NCBI GenBank assembly: GCA_031285085.1
Contig: JAITWW010000127.1
Location: forward strand, 1 to 5,414
From: Candidatus Methanofilum arcanum
GTDB lineage: Archaea; Halobacteriota; Methanomicrobia; Methanomicrobiales; Methanospirillaceae
DNA: 5,414 nucleotides
Direction of reading: 5' to 3'
Of the stretch, positions 1 to 5,395 are shown piece after piece. The position numbers and the translations under genes are program-made. The stretch's first letter is position 1; every line of letters starts with the position of its first letter. Under the pieces are notes generated by a model. The model was not told the origin of the DNA. It did not search any database and worked only from the letters and a program-made list of their open reading frames with translations.

Positions 1-73
1 TGTCAGGAAATAAGAGGCGAGCTCCACGAAGGAGTTTTGGAGTGCCTGTTCCTCCTGATAGAAAGGTAATCAT
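1..73 (-). CDS. cofD: 2-phospho-L-lactate transferase CofD, N-terminal fragment (runs off window)
   Basis: Reading the minus strand from the ATG at 73-71 gives 24 residues before the edge, beginning MITFLSGGTGTPKLLRGAR. The glycine-rich SGGTGTPKL stretch (residues 6-14) at the extreme N-terminus is the signature of CofD, the cytoplasmic enzyme that transfers a phospholactyl or enolpyruvyl-type group from a GDP-linked donor to the deazaflavin Fo during coenzyme F420 synthesis. The glycine-rich loop lies in the nucleotide-donor binding region. Only about the first 24 residues are present, so completeness cannot be judged. The start is fixed because the other nearby minus-strand ATGs (77-75 and 89-87) are in a different frame. 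There is no Shine-Dalgarno sequence, and a CTATATC box about 28 bases upstream suggests a leaderless or nearly leaderless message. The fragment is short, but the motif is very specific, so the identification is fairly secure. Confidence 0.88.
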   Translation of the reverse strand, partial: MITFLSGGTGTPKLLRGARLLFPD

Positions 74-97
74 GCATGTAGTTTTTCATGGGTGTGA

Positions 98-104
98 GAT
101 ATAG
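98..104 (-). promoter_or_regulatory. Candidate TATA box for cofD
   Basis: On the minus strand this reads CTATATC. Its centre is about 28 bases upstream of the cofD ATG at 73. Archaeal TATA boxes usually lie about 25 bases before the transcription start, so the predicted start falls within a few bases of the ATG and would give a leaderless or near-leaderless transcript. No ribosome binding site is visible between the box and the ATG, which fits. A second candidate (ATCTATATGTA, 134-144) would give a leader of about 40 bases. Confidence 0.45.
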
Positions 105-133
105 GCTACGAAGTGATGTGATGGAAGAGTGTT

Positions 134-144
134 TACATATAGAT
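134..144 (-). promoter_or_regulatory. Second candidate TATA element upstream of cofD
   Basis: On the minus strand this reads ATCTATATGTA. The identical 11-mer occurs at 3677-3687, ideally placed about 25 bases before the acyl-CoA synthetase start. Here it would direct transcription from about base 114, leaving a leader of roughly 40 bases before cofD. AT-rich identity alone is weak evidence. It is listed because the copy at the other gene sits at the expected promoter distance. Confidence 0.3.
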
Positions 145-246
145 AGTCGATGCTTATTTCATACAATAATACATATTTTATTATTCCAGTGGGGTTTCAT
201 GGAGCATTCATTTTTGACTAAAAATCTCTCGTAGGGCTTCGTGAGG

Positions 247-268
247 AAACAAAAAAAGAAAAAAGAAA
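247..268 (-). terminator. U-rich archaeal-type terminator after the metallophosphoesterase gene
   Basis: Starting 5 bases past the TAA at 275-273, the minus strand is almost pure T: runs of 3, 6, 7 and 3 T interrupted by single C or G bases. Archaeal RNA polymerase terminates at U-rich tracts without needing a hairpin, so this is a good terminator for the phosphoesterase transcript and perhaps for the whole minus-strand gene set. An imperfect hairpin (226-245) followed by ATTTTTAG lies further downstream and could be a weak backup. Confidence 0.7.
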
Positions 269-272
269 CCGT

Positions 273-914
273 TTACATGGTCAGCAGTTCGATCTGGATC
301 TCACGTGCAGTATCGCCAAAAGTAATAAGCGCACAGTTTCCAACCGCTGCGGGACCTGGGTTTACAATCTTTGTGCCACCTACTTCTTCTATACCACGAT
401 TCTCATGAATGTGAGCACAGCACACGAGATCGAACTGGTTCATGTATTTTGCAACACTCTGACTTCCAACTCTGTTCCCATGGATCTCGTCAAGAAACCC
501 TTGAGGGGGGGCATGTGAGATAAGAATGGTATGTTTTGCTTTTTCCATTCTTTCAATGCCTTTCTTTAAGAGATCATCCATCTGCTTATCAGTAAACTCA
601 TTTGGAGTTTCAAATGGAGTGGGATTAGAGCCACCAATGCCAGCAAGGGAGAATTCTCCAAGATTGATATGAGAACCATGCAGATTCACGCATTTTGATT
701 TATCTAGTGCTGAGATAACCTCTTCGGTATCACAGTTCCCAGCCACAGCAAAAATAGGAACCTCAATACGCGCAATACACATCTCAAGGTCCTTTGCGGT
801 TCCCATGTTCGTAATATCCCCTGCAATGAAAACGACATCAGGATTTAAGTCCATAAAGGACTCCATCTTTCCGTACTCTCCATGCAGATCTGCAAGCAGG
901 AGTGCTTTTAACAT
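273..914 (-). CDS. Calcineurin-like metallophosphoesterase, YfcE/MJ0936-like
   Basis: This 213-residue soluble protein has the ordered motifs of the dinuclear metallophosphoesterase fold: DLH (residues 9-11), GD (32-33), GNCD (59-62), SHAPP (133-137), AHIHENRG (167-174) and NPGPA (185-189). The Asp, His and Asn residues of these motifs hold two divalent metals, typically Mn or Ni, and activate water to cleave phosphoesters. Two positions differ from the usual consensus: Cys61 replaces His in GNHD, a variant I recall in archaeal members, and Ala167 replaces Gly in GHxH. All metal-ligand positions are kept, so activity is expected. The length is normal for a small single-domain member. The substrate cannot be told; relatives act on phosphodiesters or nucleotides. 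It lies 88 bases downstream of the radical SAM gene and is followed by a strong T-tract. No Shine-Dalgarno sequence precedes the ATG, but a TATA-like ATAAAATTT lies about 32 bases upstream. Confidence 0.93.
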   Translation of the reverse strand: MLKALLLADLHGEYGKMESFMDLNPDVVFIAGDITNMGTAKDLEMCIARIEVPIFAVAGNCDTEEVISALDKSKCVNLHGSHINLGEFSLAGIGGSNPTPFETPNEFTDKQMDDLLKKGIERMEKAKHTILISHAPPQGFLDEIHGNRVGSQSVAKYMNQFDLVCCAHIHENRGIEEVGGTKIVNPGPAAVGNCALITFGDTAREIQIELLTM

Positions 915-938
915 GTGTACTACTATGTGAAATAGTGT

Positions 939-950
939 TAAAAATTTTAT
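939..950 (-). promoter_or_regulatory. Candidate TATA box for the metallophosphoesterase gene
   Basis: On the minus strand this reads ATAAAATTTTTA, centred about 30-32 bases before the ATG at 914. It predicts a transcript with a leader of only a few bases, matching the lack of a Shine-Dalgarno sequence in CACATAGTAGTACAC just before the start. The gene could therefore be transcribed on its own as well as by read-through from the radical SAM gene 88 bases upstream, after which no clear terminator is seen. Confidence 0.4.
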
Positions 951-1002
951 GAGCCAGAATGAAATGATTTGAATGGAACAGAGGTTCTGTCTTTTGATAT
1001 TT

Positions 1003-2100
1003 TTATGGTGCTTTTCTATTCCATGAGCCGGTTAGTTTTTTCGCAAGTGCAAGAGAGCCAAATACCTTGTTTGTCTCAGGAAAAATATGACCTGAAGTTT
1101 CATGTGAAAATCTAGTTCCTGGAAGAGGCAGAAATAGATGAGCATGTACCTTTCCTTGCCGAATAATATCCTTTGCGAGTGTGACTGTCTCTTTCTGATC
1201 AGACTCTGACTCTCCAGGAAGTCCGACAATGAGATCCACTATGGGTACAATATCGTACTGCTTGCAAAGATCAAGAGCATGGTAGATATCAGATACCGTA
1301 TGTCCCCGGTGAATTTTTTGTAATATGTGATCGCTTCCAGATTGTGCCCCAAAATGAATCTTATTCCCAGATGAGTACTTCAAAATCAGTTCCAGTGCAT
1401 GTTCTGTAATATACTCAGGCCGAACTTCTCCTGGAAAGGTTCCAAAATAGGCATGTTTTTTTGTATCTGCAGTCAGTGTTTTGAGAAGAAGTTCGATTTT
1501 TTCATATCTTGGTGTTTTATCAGTTGAACCATATGCAAGCGCATTTGGTGTTACAAACCGCAGATCATGTACATATTGCAGACATTCAGCAATTGCATCG
1601 ACAGAGCGGTGACGCATCTCTCTTCCAAAAAGTGATGGTGTCTGACAGTAGCCACATTGATAGGGGCATCCTCGTGTGATCTCAATGTACCCTTTCATTT
1701 TGGTAAAACAAGGATATGCATTGAGATATACAGATGTTGTTGCTGGTGTATACCCGTTTTTTGTTGCAACACCAGGAGGTACTGGAGAGTTCGTCTCAAG
1801 AGCATGCAAAAGCAATGGAAGAGTGTACTCGCCTTCACCAACGATTACATAATCTGCAATATCTGTGAGTTCGTGATAACAAGCAGTGGCATGGGGGCCA
1901 CCAATGATTGTTATGCAAGGGGCGTTTTGTATCTCATCAAGGTACGAGGGTGCAGTAAGAGAGTTTAAACTATATAATGTGCAATCTCCACCGGGTGTAT
2001 CTGTTTGAGTAAATGTATACCCTGCTTTTTCACAGGCACTGTGAAGTGCTGCAAGGCTGTTTCGTTGTGTTTGGATCGACCTCCATCTGAGATCTAACAT
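1003..2100 (-). CDS. B12-binding-domain/radical SAM protein, MJ_1487-like family
   Basis: This 365-residue cytoplasmic protein is a radical SAM enzyme. Cys145, Cys149 and Cys152 form CxxxCxxC in TRGCPYQCGYC, the ligands of the [4Fe-4S] cluster that cleaves S-adenosylmethionine. FGAQSGSD (250-257), VGLPGE (292-297) and PLPGTRF (325-331) are later conserved strands of the radical SAM/B12 class. The N-terminal part (about 1-130) looks like a cobalamin-binding-type Rossmann domain, with IGGPHATA (66-73) and VGEGE (87-91), but no DxHxxG base-off cobalamin motif is seen, so B12 binding is uncertain. The architecture resembles the uncharacterised MJ_1487-type group of methanogens. The reaction is unknown; methylation or another radical rearrangement is possible. 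The ATG lies inside the last codons of the acyl-CoA synthetase gene (ATGTTAG, 7-base overlap) with no Shine-Dalgarno sequence, so translation probably depends on the upstream gene. Confidence 0.9.
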   Translation of the reverse strand: MLDLRWRSIQTQRNSLAALHSACEKAGYTFTQTDTPGGDCTLYSLNSLTAPSYLDEIQNAPCITIIGGPHATACYHELTDIADYVIVGEGEYTLPLLLHALETNSPVPPGVATKNGYTPATTSVYLNAYPCFTKMKGYIEITRGCPYQCGYCQTPSLFGREMRHRSVDAIAECLQYVHDLRFVTPNALAYGSTDKTPRYEKIELLLKTLTADTKKHAYFGTFPGEVRPEYITEHALELILKYSSGNKIHFGAQSGSDHILQKIHRGHTVSDIYHALDLCKQYDIVPIVDLIVGLPGESESDQKETVTLAKDIIRQGKVHAHLFLPLPGTRFSHETSGHIFPETNKVFGSLALAKKLTGSWNRKAP

Positions 2101-3656
2101 TGATCTAAGGTGTTACAGAGCAGGTTTCGAAGTTCTTCTCGTAGTAGTTTCCAGCCATTGACCCGTGGAAGCTGAGATACAATATATGTTCGTCTTGGAA
2201 TCTTGTACCCTGCAAGCTGTTCTTTTGCATATATTGTCAGTTCATCATGTGAGAACGCTTCAACTCCTTCTGCAAGAACAACAGCTACGACTGGAATCTC
2301 TCCTTTTTCTTCATCCGGACAGCCAAATACCGCAACCTCAGATATTTTTGGATGGTGAATCAATGACTCTTCAACCTCAGTTGGATAGATCTTCCATCCT
2401 GACATGATGATCACGTCTTTTTTGCGATCTGTAATGACAAGCATCCCCAGAGGATCAAGGTATCCCACGTCTCCTGTGAGAAACCAGCCATCAGAGAGGA
2501 ATGTTTGTTCTGATTCAGTAGGCCGATTCCAGTATCCAAGGGCAAGCCCGGGGCCTCGGAGTGCGATCTCCCCGGTTTCTCCTTGAGGAAGGCGGAGCTT
2601 TGGATCGTTTTGATCCACAATGCAGACTTCTGTGTATCCAACTGGTGTTCCAACGCTATTGTACTCATCTGCTGTTCGATAGTGATAGGGGCGAATGGCT
2701 GTTCCTGCCCCAAGAACGATCGTCTCAGAGAGGCCATATGCATTTACGATCGGGAGGTTGTAGCGTGTATGAAATATCTTCCAGGTTGGTGAGTGAAGTG
2801 GTCCTCCTCCACTGATAAGTACGCGAACGGTTTTTATTCGCTCTTCTGTATTTTCTGGAGCTTCAGTAAGCATGTGAATCACGGGAGGCATGCTTGCAAG
2901 AACAGTTACCTGGTACTGCTCTATGAGGGAGAGATATCGCTCTGGATCGAATCTCTCAAGAATGACATAAACCCCTCCTGCTTTCAGAACTGAGATACCC
3001 CATGAGAGTCCAACATGTCCCATTGGATAGATTCCAAGGTATATGTCTCCTCGTACAAGATCAAGGATGTCACATTCATTATCAAGTGCTGCAATCCATC
3101 CTCCATGTGTGAGCATTGCTCCTTTTGGTGTGCCAGTTGTGCCTGATGTATACTGGATCTGACATATGGTGTCAAGGCCACAGCTTACTGCTTCAAGGAG
3201 TGGTAAAGAGAGCATAAGCTGGTCCCAACTGATCGTTTTTGGTGATGATAATGTGGGAGAGCCAGTGGTGATTATCATCTGTAGCGTTGGTGCATCAGAA
3301 AGGAGTTTTTCAACGAGTGCAAGATGTGCTGCATCACAGATGATAGCTGTTGCCTGTGAATCCTGGATGACATGCAGGAGTTCTTTTTCTTTATATACGA
3401 TGTTTGTAGGAACAACGACTCCGCCAATTCGCCAGATTGCAAAATAGCTGATAAGATATTCTGGGGAGCTGTCCAGAAAAATGGCGATACGATCTCCTAT
3501 GGATATACCCTGTGCAATGAGGCCACCACTCAGTCGGTGTACTGCTGAAGCAAGTTCGTGATATGTGTATGTTGTTTCGCCCGTTGGATGGACAAGCGCA
3601 AGCATATCAGGATCTGCTTTTGCACGGTTGTCGAGAAAGACGGAGACGTTTGACAT
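2094..3656 (-). CDS. AMP-forming acyl-CoA synthetase (long-chain fatty-acid--CoA ligase-like)
   Basis: This 520-residue enzyme of the ANL adenylate-forming superfamily activates a carboxylic acid with ATP to an acyl-AMP, then transfers it to CoA. Motifs occur in order: the ATP loop YTSGTTGTPKG (169-179), NAYGLSE (305-311), GWFLTGDVGYLD (390-401), and the hinge and CoA-binding region DRKKDVIIMSGWKIYPTEVE (410-429). The C-terminal LPRVNGWKLLREELR (496-510) carries the catalytic Lys503. In this last motif the usual Gly before the lysine is Trp502. Length is normal for FadD-like ligases and the protein appears complete and soluble. The acid substrate cannot be read from sequence; since archaeal membrane lipids are isoprenoid, a branched, short-chain or aromatic acid is as plausible as a fatty acid. 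It is the first gene of a pair with the overlapping radical SAM gene. The ATG at 3656 has no Shine-Dalgarno sequence but a TATA-like box about 25 bases upstream. Confidence 0.93.
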   Translation of the reverse strand: MSNVSVFLDNRAKADPDMLALVHPTGETTYTYHELASAVHRLSGGLIAQGISIGDRIAIFLDSSPEYLISYFAIWRIGGVVVPTNIVYKEKELLHVIQDSQATAIICDAAHLALVEKLLSDAPTLQMIITTGSPTLSSPKTISWDQLMLSLPLLEAVSCGLDTICQIQYTSGTTGTPKGAMLTHGGWIAALDNECDILDLVRGDIYLGIYPMGHVGLSWGISVLKAGGVYVILERFDPERYLSLIEQYQVTVLASMPPVIHMLTEAPENTEERIKTVRVLISGGGPLHSPTWKIFHTRYNLPIVNAYGLSETIVLGAGTAIRPYHYRTADEYNSVGTPVGYTEVCIVDQNDPKLRLPQGETGEIALRGPGLALGYWNRPTESEQTFLSDGWFLTGDVGYLDPLGMLVITDRKKDVIIMSGWKIYPTEVEESLIHHPKISEVAVFGCPDEEKGEIPVVAVVLAEGVEAFSHDELTIYAKEQLAGYKIPRRTYIVSQLPRVNGWKLLREELRNLLCNTLDQC

Positions 3657-3675
3657 GCGTACAGATAAGCATTCA

Positions 3676-3687
3676 ATACATATAGAT
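3676..3687 (-). promoter_or_regulatory. Candidate TATA box for the acyl-CoA synthetase/radical SAM pair
   Basis: On the minus strand this reads ATCTATATGTAT. Its centre is about 25 bases before the ATG at 3656, so transcription would start at or next to the initiation codon and the mRNA would be leaderless. The bases before the ATG (CTTATCTGTACGC) contain no Shine-Dalgarno sequence, which agrees. An alternative box, TAATATACATC (minus strand, around 3695-3705), would give a leader of about 20 bases. Confidence 0.5.
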
Positions 3688-3711
3688 GTGCAGTGATGTA
3701 TATTAGTTCGC

Positions 3712-3721
3712 AGACATGTCT
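3712..3721. repeat. 10-base perfect palindrome AGACATGTCT
   Basis: AGACATGTCT is its own reverse complement. It lies upstream of both TATA candidates of the acyl-CoA synthetase gene, about 56 bases before its start codon, where an archaeal activator could bind. It has no flanking extension and one such palindrome in a few hundred bases is not far from chance, so a regulatory role is speculative. Confidence 0.25.
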
Positions 3722-3786
3722 ATGCTATGAGTGGAGATGTGCGAAGCTGTTCCATTTTTGAGAGGTTTTTAATAATCATTTTGTTC

Positions 3787-3806
3787 ATAAATTATTCGTA
3801 ATTTAT
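3787..3806. repeat. 8-bp perfect inverted repeat with TTCG loop
   Basis: ATAAATTA (3787-3794) and TAATTTAT (3799-3806) are perfect reverse complements separated by TTCG. As DNA this is a compact 20-base dyad of operator size; as RNA it would be an AT-only hairpin with a UUCG loop. It lies about 130 bases from the acyl-CoA synthetase start and 194 bases from the permease start. Such dyads arise easily in AT-rich DNA, but the length and symmetry make it a reasonable regulator-site candidate. Confidence 0.4.
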
Positions 3807-3877
3807 TTTATGGAAAGAAAAATAGAGGCAGTATTGATGTTGCGTACCTTTTCTACTTTAAATTTATTTCCGCTAGC

Positions 3878-3884
3878 TATATAT
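3878..3884 (+). promoter_or_regulatory. Candidate TATA box for the purine permease
   Basis: TATATAT here, within GCTAGCTATATATTTG, is the best TATA-like box on the plus strand upstream of the permease. It predicts a transcription start near 3905 and a leader of about 95 bases. A second AT-rich element, CTTTAAATT (3856-3864), could serve instead, starting near 3885. Unlike the minus-strand genes, this gene appears to have a real leader with a ribosome binding site. Confidence 0.45.
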
Positions 3885-3890
3885 TTGAAT

Positions 3891-3925
3891 TATTTCAACA
3901 TTGATACGCACCAGGTATTGAAATA
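3891..3925. repeat. 8-bp inverted repeat at the predicted permease transcription start
   Basis: TATTTCAA (3891-3898) and TTGAAATA (3918-3925) are perfect reverse complements separated by 19 bases. The centre, about 3908, coincides with the transcription start predicted from the TATATAT box at 3878-3884. Archaeal repressors often bind between the TATA box and just past the start site, so this is a plausible operator. If transcribed from further upstream it could instead form a leader hairpin. No experimental support is visible in the sequence. Confidence 0.4.
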
Positions 3926-3988
3926 TGCATAATCTATGAACCAAAACAGGCGGATTGTTGGGATGGATTAATTGCATAAATCAAAGAA

Positions 3989-3994
3989 AGAGGA
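3989..3994 (+). promoter_or_regulatory. Ribosome binding site of the purine permease
   Basis: AGAGGA ends 6 bases before the ATG at 4001 and contains the GAGG core complementary to the 3' end of 16S rRNA. It supports the chosen start. It is notable because none of the four minus-strand genes has such a site. Confidence 0.7.
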
Positions 3995-4000
3995 TTTAAC

Positions 4001-5395
4001 ATGGACAAGTTCTTTGAAATAACAGAAAAAGGAAGCAGTGTACGTACAGAGATGGTTGCGGGATTCACAACCTTCTTCACAATGGCATACATCATGTTTG
4101 TAAACCCAAGTATCCTGTCAGAGAGTGGTATGCCCTGGAGCGGCGTTTTTGTGGCCACTATTCTCGCAGCTATAGTTGGAACCCTTATAATGGCCTTTGT
4201 TGCAAATGTACCATATGCGGTAGCTCCGGGTATGGGCCTGAACGCATTCTTTACCTATACCGTCTGTTTTGGTTTTGGTTTTGCCTGGCAAGAAGCTCTT
4301 GCCATGGTATTTATCTGCGGTCTTATCAACATACTCATGACCGTTACCAAAGTTCGCAAAAATATCATCAGATCGATCCCGAAATCACTTCAATTGGCAA
4401 TTGGAGGAGGAATAGGTCTCTTTATCGCATATATTGGCATTAAAAATGCAGGCTTTATCAACTTTGCTTCTACTTCCGAAGGTTTTACCCTGGGTGCTGC
4501 AGTGGTGCCTTCTCTGAGTAATTTTAGTTCTCCTGGACCACTTCTTGCATTTTTAGGCCTTGTCATAACTGTTATACTGATGATCCGAAATGTGAAGGGA
4601 GCTCTGCTTATTGGAATCATCATGACTACCTTGATAGGGATTCCCATGGGAGTTACAACCATCCCGGATCAGATCTTCAACCTTGAGGCTGTTTCCGATT
4701 TTCAGGAAGTATCTTTTGCCTTTTTCGGAGATCCTGGACTAAAAAGCCTCTTTGGTCATGGCGCGGCCATGATTCCCATTGTTTTAATAACAATTTTCTC
4801 TTTCAGCCTTTCCGATACATTTGATACCATTGGTACCTTCATCGGCACCGGCCGCAGATCAGGAATCTTTGATGAAGCAGATGAAAAAGCCTTGATCGAA
4901 TCAAAGGGGTTTAAATCTCGCATGGATAGAGCTCTGTTTGCCGACGCCACCGCAACATCCCTTGGAGCGTTATTTGGTACATCAAACACAACAACATATG
5001 TTGAAAGCGCTGCCGGTATCGGCGTAGGTGGCCGCACAGGTTTCACCGCTTTAGTTGTAGCAGCTCTTTTCCTTTTGTGTCTGCCTTTTGCTTCGCTCTT
5101 TGGCATTGTCCCAGCTGAAGCAACAGCACCTGCACTCATTGTCGTAGGTATTTTAATGGTAGAAGCCTTCGCTGATATCCGTTGGAAGGAGTTGGAAGAG
5201 GCTATTCCCGCATTCTTTACCATTGTTATTATGAGCTTTGCCTATAACATCTCCTGGGGTATTGCGGCAGGTTTTATTTTCTACTGCATTGTCAAAATCT
5301 GCAAAAAGCAAATGAAAGATGTGCATCCAATTATAATAGGTGCAACGTTGCTTTTCCTTTTAAATTTCATTCTGATGGCTGTGCATAATATATAG
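4001..5395 (+). CDS. AzgA-type purine (adenine/guanine/hypoxanthine) permease, NCS2 family
   Basis: This 464-residue integral membrane protein matches the AzgA/PbuG/PbuO branch of the nucleobase-cation symporters, which import purine bases with protons. Landmarks in order: the cytoplasmic N-terminus MDKFFEITEKGSSVRTEMVAG, FTTFFTMAYIMFVNP (22-36), VAPGMGLNAFFTYTV (74-88), FSLSDTFDTIGTFIGTG (268-284), and FADATATSLGALFGTSNTTT (313-332) followed by YVESAAGIGVGGRTG (333-347). Acidic residues in the SDTFDT motif and Glu335 correspond to positions that contact the purine ring in the family. Many hydrophobic segments span the length, consistent with the 14-helix fold, and the length is typical. A ribosome binding site supports the start. 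The exact purine cannot be told. It is divergent from the acyl-CoA synthetase and the window ends 19 bases after its TAG, so the 3' context is unknown. Arginine codons (CGC 4, AGA 3, CGT 2, CGA 1) differ from the CGA-rich ligase gene. Confidence 0.95.
   Translation: MDKFFEITEKGSSVRTEMVAGFTTFFTMAYIMFVNPSILSESGMPWSGVFVATILAAIVGTLIMAFVANVPYAVAPGMGLNAFFTYTVCFGFGFAWQEALAMVFICGLINILMTVTKVRKNIIRSIPKSLQLAIGGGIGLFIAYIGIKNAGFINFASTSEGFTLGAAVVPSLSNFSSPGPLLAFLGLVITVILMIRNVKGALLIGIIMTTLIGIPMGVTTIPDQIFNLEAVSDFQEVSFAFFGDPGLKSLFGHGAAMIPIVLITIFSFSLSDTFDTIGTFIGTGRRSGIFDEADEKALIESKGFKSRMDRALFADATATSLGALFGTSNTTTYVESAAGIGVGGRTGFTALVVAALFLLCLPFASLFGIVPAEATAPALIVVGILMVEAFADIRWKELEEAIPAFFTIVIMSFAYNISWGIAAGFIFYCIVKICKKQMKDVHPIIIGATLLFLLNFILMAVHNI

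Larger units (their letters stand above)
3657..4000. other. Divergent AT-rich intergenic region between the acyl-CoA synthetase and the purine permease
   Basis: This 344-base gap separates divergently transcribed genes. It contains TATA candidates for the minus-strand gene (3676-3687 and 3697-3704), TATA candidates for the permease (3856-3864 and 3878-3884), a 10-base palindrome (3712-3721), an 8-bp stem with a TTCG loop (3787-3806), a second 8-bp inverted repeat (3891-3925) and the permease ribosome binding site. No convincing protein gene is present: small open frames at 3727-3801 (24 codons) and 3936-3971 (11 codons) lack ribosome binding sites. No purine-riboswitch core was recognised ahead of the permease. 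Confidence 0.7.

Noticed and set aside
1..69. Open plus-strand frame at the left edge ending in TAA at 67-69.
   Set aside because: The opposite strand encodes the specific CofD N-terminus, so this frame is its shadow.
165..185. AATAATA-CATATTT-TATTATT inverted repeat upstream of cofD.
   Set aside because: The stem is entirely A/T in AT-rich DNA and lies about 90 bases from the cofD start; it is likely chance.
978..990. ACAGA-GGT-TCTGT hairpin followed on the plus strand by CTTTT, resembling an intrinsic terminator.
   Set aside because: The stem is only 5 bp, the T-tract is on the plus strand, and no plus-strand gene ends there. On the minus strand no T-tract follows.
3727..3801. 24-codon plus-strand open frame starting MSGDVRSCSIF.
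   Set aside because: It has no ribosome binding site, lies across the AT-rich promoter region and its end overlaps the TTCG dyad; there is no sign of coding.
3841..3910. TGCGTA (3841-3846) and TACGCA (3905-3910), a 6-bp inverted pair.
   Set aside because: It is short, 58 bases apart, with no extension on either side, so it is at chance level.
3885..4000. Purine riboswitch ahead of the purine permease.
   Set aside because: I looked for the conserved loop and junction sequences of the purine aptamer and recognised none; the leader is also probably too short.
4756..5223. 155-codon minus-strand open frame inside the permease gene.
   Set aside because: It lies antisense to a strongly conserved permease region and has a low-complexity Ala/Lys/Pro composition typical of a shadow frame.
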